A stretch of DNA of 64,000 nt from Pectinophora gossypiella. Taxonomy: Eukaryota; Arthropoda; Insecta; Lepidoptera; Gelechiidae. The position numbers and the translations under genes were made by a program. The notes under the pieces were generated by a model that was given only the letters and a program-made list of their open reading frames with translations, had not been told where the DNA came from and made no database searches. Below, piece by piece: positions 42,901 to 53,757 of the stretch (positions are counted from its first letter, which is position 1; every line of letters starts with the position of its first letter). Location: positions 6,513,849-6,577,848 of the forward strand of contig NC_065429.1 in assembly GCF_024362695.1 (NCBI RefSeq), given 5' to 3'.

Positions 42901-45900
42901 AGTGTAACAATGTATAGAGCTATAGTGTAACAATGTATAGAGTTAGTGTGTAACAATGTATAGAGCTATAGTGTAACAATGTATAGAGCTACAGTGTAAC
43001 AATGTATAGAGCTACAGTGTAACAATGTATAGAGCTACAGTGTAACAATGTATAGAGCTACAGTGTAACAATGTATAGAGCTACAGTGTAACATTGTATA
43101 GAGCTACAGTGTATTATTGTAATACTGACATAATACTCGAGGCTCTTGTTGAGGTCGTCGTCAGTGACAAACTTGGTCTTGGAGAAGTCTCCGTTCATCT
43201 TCCCGTCGTCGTCTATCAGCCGCATGATCGCCAGCTTGCCCGTCGACTTGTAGTACACGCGGACATAGTCGTCCATCTTCTTACCTGACGATTTAAATAA
43301 AAATATAATTATTATATTATCAGCATCCGTGGTCTAGTGGCTAGAGCATTGGGCTCACGACCATGGGCGGATCCAGGGTTCCAGGGTCATGACAACGAAT
43401 TTTTGGGTCACGAGTGGTCACTGCAATTTTATCTGATTCTCCACGGAGATAGGTTGTCTGCGACCTGGTGCCTGGTTATGTGTATTATATTACCACCAAT
43501 ATCACCAACCAATATCACCACCTATCACCTTGGTCTAAGAGAAAGCTCGGTGAGGCGTGGGTACTTAATTCATCTTGCGATGGATACCGTAAGGCTGCGT
43601 TTCCATTGACGCGGAGCTGTGCGGAGAGGAGCGGAGATGTGGCAGCAGGAATCGACCAATCACCGTGAGGAAGAGAGTGACAGAGCGTCTTCATTTTTCG
43701 CTCTCTCGAACGCTGTGATTGGTCAAATCCGCACATCTCCGCTTTACTCCGCCCATCTCCGCGTCAGTGGAAACCCGGCCTTGTAGACGGCGATACGGCT
43801 CACCTATCCTACTTTAGTTCATCTTACGATGGGTGTACGGTCACGAGCGTTAATATGTATTACACTTTGGTACCATGTCACATTAACTTTTTTGACAAAT
43901 TGAACTGTAAGTCTCACTAAATGTCAAATATATTAGTGCGACAGAGTCCTAAAGTGGGTACATTTTATTGCTCATGACTGTACCTCTGACTACCCCGACT
44001 GAGATATAGTAGTGAGTATATGCTGTTGTGTTGTGTGATCAAACTTACAAATATCATCAATCATCTCGGAGATGTAGACGGATGACCGGTGAGCGGGCAC
44101 CTTATCTTGCATGGTGTTGCCATCAGCATCCATGCGGAAGTTACCCACCTGAAAATTACAACGGAATTGGCTACTTGACAAGCTAGAATAGAATAGATAT
44201 TGCAAGTCACAAGTTATACAAGGTGTTGTAGTTAATATATAGTTGACGACAGGTCGACATGGCAATCGGGGCATGAGGTGAGCCGCGGAGGCGAGGTCGC
44301 CCCGCACACCCGCACAATCCCCGCGGCGTCTTAGTCTTAGTGTCGCACGAGTCCGTATCGACCGCGTTTATCGATTATAATCTCGCTCACATAATTTATT
44401 ACTATTGTATTTTAAAAATGGCTACGGTTGCATCTTCGTCGCGTGTTCAAGCAAAAAAACCAATAATTCACTCTCAAGCTCGAGAACTAGCTAGAAAAGT
44501 GTTAGAAAATTGTGACATGGAACGGAAAAATAATTGTTACAAATAGTTTTTGTAGCGATACGTTAGATGATTCAGATGAATAAATATTAACTTAAATGAA
44601 AACGTGGTATTATTTTATTCACATTTTGTTACATACATAATAAAAATATATCGATATTGAAAATGTCACGTCACTAGAGAATTGCCATGTCGACCTGTCG
44701 TCTACAGTACGTAAATTGACGCCCTGCTGGGGCACAGCAAACAAGAGCCGCAACTAGTTTCCGATTACTTAAAAATAAATAAAAGGAATCTCTAACTAAC
44801 TTAAGGAACTTTTACACTTAAATCTATATTATGTATTTTTTTTTTTTTTTCATTTTTGTGCCCAAACATGCGATCGGTCGACTGACCATAAGCAGTTTTG
44901 ATGGTTTGGTTTTATTAACATGCAGGACAGGCCCCCTCATTAGAAGGCTGCCTTCATTAAGGTCCTACTGTATGTTATCCCATATGTGCGTCCTTTTGAG
45001 GCGTCTCATATAGTGGTTGTCACTTAAACTCCGGGCCAGTTTGTTTTGGTGATGAGTAATTCGATCTTTGTATAGCCTTGTAGTATATGTACAATGGTGC
45101 TAATTCCTGTAAATACCATCTAATTTTATTCTAAGTTATATCTGTCATCTTCTTATCCGCCGAAAAGGAAAGGGACGGGTAATCGACAAGCATAAAATTT
45201 ATGGAACACACGTCAATTTTAAGCACAAATCTAAACCAACCGTCTAAAAATTTTACATCAGTCAATAACCCGACACAGTTAAGTAGACAGCACGTCAAAC
45301 GAATTGCATACCAGCGATGTACCTTTTTGATTCGGCCGGGTTATTCATTCATTTACTCATTCTTCCTAAAATTAAGAGCTGTGAATCATCCGTCCCTTTC
45401 CTTTTCGACGGATATGAAAATGACGGATATAACTTAAAATAAAATTAAGCGGTGTCTGCAGGAATCGGGGCCATTACCTATTTATTTAGTTATTCAGAAT
45501 CACCCTGAATATTTGTTACGTTACTTACACCCCGTACAAGTATATACAAGTATAACATAATCTTCTATCGTCTGGGTTGTGAGGTGAATTACCAACCTCA
45601 TCAACCTAATATAAATGTTTTCGAACTCCGATCAAAAGATAAGTAGGATTAATGAGATAAAAAATACTAGATAATCTTAAAAGAAGATAAAAAATAACAC
45701 AGAATGACTTTATAAAAGTGATAGTTACTACTAGGACAACGGCCTCTGTGGTCCAGTGGTTTGAGCGTCGGGCTCACGATCCGGAGGACCCGGGTCCAAA
45801 TCCCGGTGGGGACACATCACGAAAATCACTTTGTGATCCCTAGTTTGGTTATAGGACATTACGGGCTGATCACCTGATTGTCCGAAAGAAAGATGATCCG

Positions 45901-47916
45901 TGCTTCGGAAGGCACGTTAAGCCGCTGGTCCCGGTTACTACTTACTGATGTAAGTTAGAAAGCGTTACATAGCCATGTCAGGGGCCTTTGGCGGCTCAAT
46001 AGTAACCCTGACACCAGGGTCGATGGGGTTGGTAATCCACCTCACAACCCACACGATAGAAGAACTACGAGGGTGGTAGAGGGGCAAGTCATCAAGACAC
46101 CTGGCAGCCACACAGCCGTAGGTTACTCGATTTTTTGTCAATTAGTTTCTACCCCACTTAAAACTGAGACCACAAATTGTCCTGGATTAAAATTAGAATA
46201 GAATAGAATAACTTTATTTCCAAAACAGTGAAGGTTACAAAAGCATTTACATAAATTAAGTTATAGTTAATTACCTTCTCTATTACGAGGTGTGTTATTA
46301 TATGAAAAGGTACTTATGTCATCTCCCTAGCATTATCCTGTTTTCCACAGGGTCCACTTACCTAATCTGAAGATTTGACAGGACCAATTTACAGAAGCGA
46401 CCGCCTGTCTAACCTTCCAACCCGCGAAGGGAAAACCAGCCCAATACAGGTTAGGTCACACACTTCCGAAAATGCGTTTCCCGGGAATGAGTTTACCTCA
46501 CGATGTTTTCCTTCACCACTGAGCAAGTGATAATCATTTATGATCCAAACATGAATTCGAAAAAAAATTCGACAATCATTGGCTTAGGCCTGTGCTGGAT
46601 TCGAACCTGCAAAAGGTGCTTACCTCACTGTACTACATGGAATGAAATAAATAATTGAGAATTGAATGGAGAATTAACTATCAGTCAATTTTAATGTAGA
46701 CTTTCATTACTTTTGCCCACATTTTATTACCGTTTAGTAATAAATGGAAATGAATATAACTGTCATAAACATTTTAATTGCCTTCAATTGGTAATTAACC
46801 ACAATATAGCAAGTTTTATACCAGTAATAGGCTACTTTCCAACTAGTCAAATCAGTTACCTTTTACTAAACGTCAAAACACGAAATTACTATGGAATTTG
46901 TATGAAAAAGCACACTGTGACGTTATAGAAATACATGATAAAATGTGGGAATTATTATTACGTCTTTTCTTATTAAAATGAATAAATATGTTAAATAGAA
47001 ATAGAAAATGTTTTTCGTTAGTTCTAGATCTGTCTTTATTTAGGAATCAGAATTTCAAAATTTATCTTGAACCTAGCACAGAGACCCAATTACCTACTGA
47101 ATAGATAGGGATTATAATTATAACTGAATATCACAAATTCTTGTCTCTACACAGGTATATGCACCATACTATTTATTTATTTATTATTTGTGTTTGAGAG
47201 GGCTCAAACAGATGCAGCCCAAATGGCCACTGCGACCTAGCGAGATCTATTGTGACCAAATCCCTACATACATTTAAAACTCCTCCTCTACACCAATCCG
47301 TTTGATTAAATGGAACGTCTTTTTGGGATGTCTTTTTGAGGAGACATCCTGGGGATCCATTATGTGGCCCCCCAGTGCTTGGCTTCTACTGTGCATGAGA
47401 GCCTCACAGCTGCACAGCAGGTGTAATGGCGTCTCATCCTCCTTTATAAATGTGTTTTTTTTATATAATTCTATGTTTTTTTTTTATATAGCTCCATTCT
47501 ATATAGGTGCTTCTTACACTAAACTATATAGCTTCAGTTTATTTTCTTCATTCATTTCTCTTAGTTTTATGTGTTGAAGATTAGGAAACTATGCCGGCAA
47601 GAACGTTATTTTGCTACTGCATTTGAAATACTAATTGTACGAAGAAGTAAAACACGGCAAAACAGAAAAAAGCACAAGGGACTTACATCAACTTTTTTCC
47701 ATTTGTCTACTTTGGCTATAGCCTTGTCGAGTTCTATGAAGGTCGTCCGGCATACTGAAATTAATATTATCCAGATAAGTACACGTCTAATAAGTTTTTT
47801 ATACAATAAAACCAACAAAAACACAGACCTAAACATTTCAAATTCTTCGGATCTATTCTCGCTGAAACTACTGCAAACAGAACAATAAAAGTTAGTAGAG
47901 ATAGACTGGACCACAT
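39911..47916 (-). CDS. Canopy-family ER saposin-like protein, complete, seven exons (249 aa)
   Basis: Exons, 5' to 3' on the minus strand: 47829-47916, 47687-47754, 44049-44148, 43130-43284, 42147-42239, 41132-41227, 39911-40060; phases all fit (750 nt with stop). Residues 1-20 are a signal peptide (MWSSLSLLTFIVLFAVVSA). The saposin-like domain carries the family pattern: KCLVCRTTFIELDKAIAKVD, then VGNFRMDADGN, SEMIDDICKKMDDYVRV, EYYCERM, and ICFKHTSYCEEW, six cysteines for three disulfides. The C-terminal 50 residues are acidic and Met/Pro-rich and end IRDEL, a KDEL-type ER retrieval signal. Canopy proteins (CNPY2, fly Seele) are ER-resident folding factors for receptors and secreted ligands; here that role is inferred. 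The two cysteine-containing junction codons made by splicing (GTA and TGT) confirm the exon joins. The C-terminal extension is longer than I recall for CNPY2, whose ending is HDEL. Confidence 0.93.
40515..40935. repeat. SINE-A tail and single-arm J-type sequence in Canopy intron 6
   Basis: About 40520-40625 is a minus-strand SINE-A tail. About 40845-40935 carries AATATCGGGAGTCTCATATC and GGTAAGAACCCGTTATT, the non-inverted arrangement from which J appears to derive. Confidence 0.55.
41257..41870. repeat. MITE-F pieces with a local tandem duplication
   Basis: Two near-identical blocks (about 41431-41526 and 41595-41690) contain GATTAGCTGTGGTAGCC, each followed by a MITE-F start. A rather complete MITE-F lies at about 41691-41850. 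All are within Canopy intron 5. Confidence 0.65.
41970..42141 (+). mobile_element. D2 retroposon against the Canopy exon 5 donor
   Basis: Antisense to the gene. Its tail (AAAGATATATTTGAAT) ends about 5-6 bp from the exon boundary at 42147, leaving GTACAT as the start of intron 5. Confidence 0.75.
42345..43118 (+). repeat. 23-bp minisatellite filling Canopy intron 4
   Basis: About 33 units of GTATAGAGCTACAGTGTAAC plus AAT, with AAT/ATT and CAG/TAG variants grouped along the array. It occupies most of the 890-bp intron and starts 12 bp from the exon 4 donor. Confidence 0.95.
43591..43782. mobile_element. MITE-L, 192 bp with about 26-bp inverted ends
   Basis: Ends AAGGCTGCGTTTCCATTGAC and GTCAGTGGAAACCCGGCCTT; the terminal repeats continue into GCGGAG. 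Subterminal GATTGGTC motifs are also inverted. Single copy here. Confidence 0.7.
43838..43980 (-). mobile_element. MITE-E with demonstrated TA target duplication
   Basis: TA at 43836-43837 and 43981-43982. Repeat K at 61-75 reads GATGTACCTCTGAC without the insert. Confidence 0.9.
44242..44705 (+). mobile_element. Internally deleted DNA transposon with a transposase start
   Basis: Inverted ends of about 22 bp: GACGACAGGTCGACATGGCA at the left and TGCCATGTCGACCTGTCGTC at the right. An ORF at 44418-44546 (42 codons, MATVASSSRVQAKKPIIHSQ) looks like the N-terminus of a transposase and stops prematurely. It sits about 93 bp from Canopy exon 3. Confidence 0.65.
45095..45473. mobile_element. MITE-G, full length (379 bp)
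   Basis: Long inverted ends: TGGTGCTAATTCCTG...CTGTCATCTTCTTATCCGCC on the left, the complement on the right. Other full copies: 58228-58605 and 61685-62061, all very similar. Confidence 0.8.
45741..46062 (+). mobile_element. SINE-B, full length
   Basis: A-box GTGGTCCAGTGGTTTGAGCG, B-box-like GGGTCCAAATCCC, shared middle block GTGCTTCGGAAGGCACG, tail to ACACGATAGAAGAAC. Confidence 0.85.
46190..46617 (-). repeat. Repeat T fragment and full SINE-C
   Basis: About 46190-46290 is a T-like end. 46325-46617 is a SINE-C in reverse complement from its tail to the B-box (GGTTCGAATCC complement). Confidence 0.7.
46826..47095 (+). mobile_element. Repeat H
   Basis: Starts near TTTCCAACTAGTCAAATCAG, includes GATCTGTCTTTATTTAGG. 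Confidence 0.6.
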
Positions 47917-48807
47917 TTTTACAACTCTTTTATCACTGTTTCACAGTCAGAAAGGTATAATTTTCTGAGAAAATTTGATAAAAATGCTTCGAAATTTTCT
48001 CGACGTGTAAAAAGTTTATCTTATTCTGTCAAATACACGCACCTATCCCTGATTGGTCGGTTTGGTGATAATAAAATTAAAAAGTTAAAAGTCATTCTCA
48101 TTGGTCCATTTAAATTAAAAGTTATTCTACCGAATGCAGTTGGTAATGAAGAATGCTTTAAAACCATAAGAAATAGATGTCATTGAAATTAAGCAAGGTT
48201 ATCTGTACCGCCAAAAAGATTTAGCACGTTCGTACTTGAGCCGTAATTTTTTTAGATAATATATTTTGTTACGTACTTTAATGAAATCAAAATTCTTAAT
48301 TATTTTCTCATTTCAGAAAGAAATAAACCGTCTGTTTTATCTACTGTTTGTAATTTTGACATAACATGAATTAATTTAAAAACATCCGAAACTATCATCC
48401 AGCTTTTTAGATTATTACCTACTTTTTAATTTGAAAAATCAAAACAAGCCTTTCTTATTTATTATGATTTTTATTCAGCGTGCAATCATGAACACGCTTT
48501 TTACACATGGAAAAACTGTCAATACGACAAACATTGCAAATGTGTGAGTGGCATCAAGAGGAAAATGGAATTTATCAAGAAAAAAACTATTGACTTCGAT
48601 ATCAGAAACATTCCACGTGATAGAAATTTTACGAAAAGCATAAATGATTTCAGTATTTAAAGTTCAATATCGACTGAGTTTTGTGTTATGTAAATTCGTG
48701 TATAATTAATAAGAATTTGCCCTTTCTGGCTCCCTCACTGCCCATTCTCCGGTTTTCCGCCCGCCGCGCCCCCCTCCTATCAACCGACCCAAACTAAACC
48801 AACCAAC
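47917..48807. promoter_or_regulatory. Shared upstream region of Canopy and the rightward gene
   Basis: Less than 0.9 kb separates the Canopy start codon from the proposed first exon of the divergent gene. I see no repeat family in it. GC content rises near 48720-48800. Bidirectional promoter use is an inference. Confidence 0.45.
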
Positions 48808-48985
48808 AGTTCGCATTCGGTCTTTCACCGCGTAGGACGTTTGCTTGTCGGAATGTATAATTTTTTTGTGAATATCAAATCATTTAAAATCTTGAAAATA
48901 CCATAGAATTCTTGTTTATCTCGCCAAAAAGTGACGTTTTCGTGAAAATTGTGAAGAAAGAAGCAAGTTTCAAGTAAAAATAGAG
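48808..48985 (+). other. Proposed non-coding first exon 1A
   Basis: An initiator-like ACAGTTCGC near 48808 and a donor AGAG then GTGAGT at 48985/48986 bound it; no long ORF. It would splice to a downstream acceptor such as 61383. Confidence 0.45.
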
Positions 48986-49379
48986 GTGAGTTTGTGCTTG
49001 ACAGATTGCGTCTTTTCCTATTACAGCTTATTATCAGAATAATTTGTTGATTTAGAACGCTTTTCTCTGTAGGCTCTGCCCCTTATCTTCAAATTCCTAT
49101 TTGTTGGTAACATATTGCATACACGTATCTTTTACGCCTGACTCAATTTTACATAATACACATACAAAACTCTATTCCCAACGAATTTCTCATCGCGTTC
49201 GTGTATAAATCTTATCAAAACACGTCGTAGCGTGTTCAATCGAAAAATGTTAATTTCATAATGTTGACCGCGCGCTCTCTACGGCAATCGCGCGACTTGG
49301 CAACGTCCACTCAATCACTTGTTATAAAAAGTTGATTTTGTAACAAAAGTGTGTTATTTTCTTTGCGCCGGTGTTTCCC

Positions 49380-50199
49380 TTTGTTTTACGTGTGAAATCG
49401 GCCCTTTGTCCTTCGACAGGGAGCGCTGGGCGCGCCGTGGTAAAGGAATTTCGACTCTAGAAATGTGCCATAATACATGATGATATACATTCGTCGCTGG
49501 GCGCGCTTCGCCGCTCGCTCGCGTCGTTTCCAAGCTCGTACTCGTATGTATCGTACCTACGTATCTACGTGGAGGACGCGAGTGTGCTCGCGCGGTAGTT
49601 TGTTTATAGTCCCTGCTGAGGGAAACTAGCCCTTATACCGCTGGGAGAGAGCGCACAGTAGGGCAGTGTCGTCGTCCCGTCGGTGTTTGTCTATCGATCT
49701 CCGCGGTGGCCAATGGCATATGTCGGGGCAGACCTGCGCGCCAGCCTCGCCTCGGTGAAAGCCGGGCGCGCGACCGATATACTTCTATGTATAGCCATCT
49801 ATAGCCGATATCTTATCACATACGCCGTAGCCGCCAACTTTACGATTTGTCGGAAGCCAACTAGATGTTTTCGCATTCGAAACTTGGTGGTACGCGAAGC
49901 AGCAGATACAATTCGAGTCATGAATGTTTTGCCGTTCTGTTTGCGACCTCAGCGTCACCGCGCGGGGGGAGGGAGCCAGAAATAGAAGTGCGGATTGGAA
50001 ACGCGCGACGTGGCAACGTCGCGCGCCCGATCGCGCTCAGTGTCGGTTCAAAATGGCGGCTGTGCGTGATCGATACCGTGCAAATTTTGTTGAAAATGTT
50101 CGAATTTGTGATGCATCTAGTTGTGGGTCGGCCCGAGCGGTACCTTGGGACCTCGGGGCGTACGCTCCGCACCCGGCGCCGGCTACCGACCCGCTCAAT
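49380..50199 (+). promoter_or_regulatory. GC-rich promoter region with proposed exon 1B
   Basis: A CpG-rich block with many GCGCGC motifs. GCTCAGTGTCGG near 50035 is initiator-like. A 49-codon open frame from AAAATGGCGGC (50053) reaches a GTACGT donor after 50199. Joined to the 61383 acceptor it stops after three codons, so it would be an upstream ORF, not the protein start. Confidence 0.4.
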
Positions 50200-52045
50200 G
50201 TACGTATCTCAAAACCATATTGCGCCGACACTTTGTCCTCCCTACATAAGTAGCTATGGATATGCCATGCATAGCACTAGCCGCTGCAATCGCGTTCATC
50301 TAGACGAGTAGACACCTATCGCTCGCATATCCATATCTGCAACTATTCGCATACCTTTAACGGCTATAAATGCGCGTATACATGAAATCTGGAATGCATC
50401 GACACGTAGGTACCTTTCTTTCAGATTACGTAATAATAATTAAAGAAAAATTGATTTCGTTTAACAATAGCGGTCGTGATTTAACTCTTAGTAGATGGGT
50501 TTTATCTCATCGGGATCTGATAATGGCAAAAAACTGTGTGGTCTCATCATCCGCATCCGCAAAGTGCTTGCATGTGATAAATGGAAACAAGATGGCGGGC
50601 GCTTGTAAAATTAAGACGCAGTAGCGCGCCCGGAGCGACAACGTCGCACCGCGCACCCGCGCAGTAATTGTGAGCCGTCACTTGTTCGATAAGAAATTTC
50701 AAGGCTATACGTTTCGTATCCTCCGCCCGTAACAATGGATAAATTTAATACTTGCGATAAATTAGTTTCGTACCTTTATTTACGATGTTATTGGACCTGC
50801 AATTAAGTTTCGGCAGTCAGTTAACGTTATTTGTGTGTTCACTCACACATCGTTGGTCTAATTGGGGTTAATACTTCGGCGTCGGTAGGTATGTTCTATC
50901 TGCCGCACGCACACATGGATATTGTGATTATTCGTCGGTTATAGGAATAGAAGCTTTATGTAGGATAACACTATAGTTATGTAGACGTATAGATACTGGA
51001 GTTTACGTCATATTCGCTATCCGAGCCTCACCCAATTGTAAACATTGCATATTCATGAAGGATAACGCTTCATATCTTTAAAAGATGCGATTTATATCAA
51101 CAATAATTGTTTTGTTTCTGAATAACAGGATTTTTAACTGTTGTTTATTGTGTTTAAACCGAACTATGAGCTTAGAGCTGATTTCTCCAGAAAATTAATC
51201 TCTTTTTAACTTGATTTAGGAAGAATAACTTTGAATCCTCTATATCAAGAAACCAAAATATCTGGTTTGAAATGGAATTCCCAATGACAGCCGCGGATGA
51301 TCCGATGTCTCATCATTATCGTTACGCTGTGCCGATAGATGGCGCTACTATTCACATTTTGATTTAACTCGAACATGTGAGGCGTTCACGAGTTCTGCGC
51401 TTGGTAATTTCATATCTCTTATCATTGCTTGTTGTGAAACAGCTACATGGTTACTTCAAGATTGCAATGTCCGGTATATCCTACGACTTCGGTCATTGTC
51501 TTTGATTTTGTTATTCTTCTGCCTTTGTCTATGTGATTTATGGTGGAATAGAACAGCTGATACAAGGAATGCTAACTGCATTCCTTTGTTTTTTTTTCCC
51601 TTTCCGTGTTTCGGTGATGGATTTCGGAAAATAATTGTTTGTGCCATAAAATCACCTTAGTTTTTTCTTAACATAGATTATGCGGTCAAAAAAGTGGTGT
51701 TAAGATCAGTTCCGGTAAATTTTTTGAGTTGTTTATTAAGACAATTGTTTTTGTAATGCTTGCTCGGGATTCTAGAGGAGTTTAGTTACTTCCGAACTTC
51801 ACTTCCATAAAATCATAATCCGATTTCATTCACCAGTCTATTCGCTCAGACCTGTCTTGGGTAGGTGTTCTGTTTTGCATATTCCAACTTTGCACGCTCA
51901 GCAGTTAGCTATGCCAGCAGTTTTGTCCATTAAATTATTGCCTGCTTATTTAATTCTCCAATTACTTGATTAGTTCAAGCAGGTTTCGTATATTATTGTT
52001 CGCTGGTTTCCAGTACCAAGCATAGATTCTCAGGTTGAGCCTTTT
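50200..52045 (+). other. Intronic stretch without recognisable gene
   Basis: Mostly non-repetitive by comparison within the window, with one AGATGGCGC motif near 51337. No exon supported. Confidence 0.4.
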
Positions 52046-52320
52046 AATAAAGCAGTTTCCAACTAGTCAAATCAGTTACCTTTCACTAAACGGCAAAACA
52101 CGTACTTACTATGGAATTTGTACGAAAAAGCAACCTGTGACGTCATAAAAATGTGACAAAATGTCGCATTTTTCTTTATTAAAATTCATAAATAAGTTAA
52201 ATATAAAAAAGAAAATGGTTTTTGTGACCTTTAGATCTGTCTTTATTTAGTAAAAAATCTGAATTTCGTAATTTATTTTTGACCTAGGAAACTACCCAAT
52301 TCCAACAAAAACATAGCATG
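52046..52320 (+). mobile_element. Repeat H
   Basis: Same start motif TTTCCAACTAGTCAAATCAG as 46826. Confidence 0.6.
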
Positions 52321-52504
52321 TTTTTATATCTTTCTGGCATTAAACCGTCAGGGGGAGGTCCTTTCTAACATATTGGAATATATGTCATAATCCAAATCAA
52401 AAGGGCCCTTATTAGAACTGCGTTAACGCTAATGCTTTCAGGCATTTAATTTCTATATACAAGTATAGTCTATTATCATACCATCGTCGCCTTATAATGA
52501 GAAC

Positions 52505-52730
52505 CCGATACCCGTCCCTTACCTTTTCGGCGGATTAGAAAGTGACAGGTATAACTTAAAATTAACTTAGATGGTGTGTACAATCATGTACCCACTTTAG
52601 AACCCTGTCGCACTATTATATTTGACATTTAATGAGACTTGCGGTTTAATTTGTCATAAAAGTTAATGTGACATGGTATCAAAGTGTATTATTACTCGTG
52701 ACTGTACTGGAATCAGCACAATTATAGACT
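52505..52730. mobile_element. MITE-G end interrupted by MITE-E
   Basis: The MITE-G right terminal repeat reads AACTTAGATGGTGTGTA, then MITE-E (about 52578-52704), then TACTGGAATCAGCAC. The copy at 17100-17150 shows the uninterrupted order. Confidence 0.65.
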
Positions 52731-53156
52731 TTATTCATATCTTCGTACTTGCCTTATTAATAGGATTTAAAAGTCTAAAACTCACTGGCATTTCGACTCG
52801 ACAAGTTTCCTCTTTACGGAGTAACCAAGTTTGGTTGTCAGGTTACCCTTTGAAGTTTTCTTTTGCGTAGTAATCTTAGTTATTTGTTCTGTAAGTTTTA
52901 TATGATTTAACTTTAACGTTAATGTTGTTTGCAAAATCTTGAAATTTCTTTTAAATTGCATTTTCGACGAGTAATGTTGTAAGTAAAATTCAACCATTGT
53001 GTGTGGAACAAAATAACACAAGATATTTACACACGACTTAAAACTAGGTACACTTAGCAGTTGTGTTAACATAACAGTCATAAAAATAATTTTCTAGAAC
53101 AGCATATCTTAAAACCACACAAACCCTTTCTTTCAAAACTTACGACATCCATCCGC

Positions 53157-53757
53157 TTTTAGAATAAGGGACTTTCCAAGCTACGTTCACAATAAACAAT
53201 ATAGATGGCGTTGTACAGCTTTAAGGCGATAATTACCTATTTTCTGATTATAATTAAAACACATAATAACGGGTTCTTACCGCGTTTAAATGGGGATATG
53301 AGACTCCCGATATTTCGACACCACACCCCATTTAAACGCGGTAAGAACCCGTTATTATGTGTTTTAATTATGATAATAACCGCGTAAACTTAAAACAATG
53401 TATTTTCTGATTGTTCGGGTACTTAATTATTCCAAAATACAATGTAATGGCAGAAGCATATATTATATAAAAATATAATAATTGTTTCTTGATATTTGGA
53501 TCACATTATGTATGTATGTTATGTAACGTAATTTACGTTGCTACCTAGGTATATTGCTTCTCTTTATTTTGATCAGAATAATACCATTATGGAAGATGTA
53601 ATTGTGCCTGGGTGTAATAAAAAGGGTCATCATTTATACCCAAAAACAAAGATAAAAGGTTTGTTATCCCTGAAATTAGAATTAAACGAAGGAAAATCTG
53701 TACAGCGCCATCTATATTATTTTTGAGGAACGTAGCCTGGAAAATCCTCATTATCCT
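53157..53757 (+). mobile_element. Element I with THAP-domain start, interrupted by J
   Basis: Inverted ends: GACTTTCCAAGCTACGTTC on the left and GAACGTAGCCTGGAAAATCC on the right, each with a nearby ATGGCG(T/C)TGTACAG motif. The internal frame from 53556 encodes MEDVIVPGCNKKGHHLYPK, fitting the first half of a THAP finger, followed by a possible donor. J occupies 53255-53404. Confidence 0.65.
53255..53404. mobile_element. Palindromic retroposon J, 12-bp target duplication
   Basis: 45-bp arms around GGTTCTTACCGCGTTTAAAT and its complement, loop TATGAGACTCCCGATATTTC and following bases, then the tail AACTTAAAACAATG. TATTTTCTGATT flanks it on both sides; other element I copies have it once. Confidence 0.75.

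Larger units (their letters stand above)
43504..44010 (+). repeat. Repeat K pieces with nested MITE-L and MITE-E
   Basis: K segments at about 43504-43590, 43783-43837 and 43981-44010 are separated by two MITEs. A tRNA-like SINE head fragment lies just before, at 43320-43365. Confidence 0.6.

Noticed and set aside
42345..43118. CRISPR-like array
   Set aside because: The 23-bp units are contiguous without unique spacers, in a eukaryotic intron; it is a minisatellite.
43321..43365. tRNA-like sequence GTGGTCTAGTGGCTAGAGC
   Set aside because: It is a SINE head fragment, without a complete cloverleaf or discriminator end.
44340..44417. Upstream extension of the transposase-like ORF
   Set aside because: The upstream codons are hydrophobic noise; homology-like sequence begins at the ATG at 44418.
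49683..50311. ORFs of 100-148 aa in the CpG-rich block
   Set aside because: Same reason; more likely promoter and 5' UTR sequence than coding.
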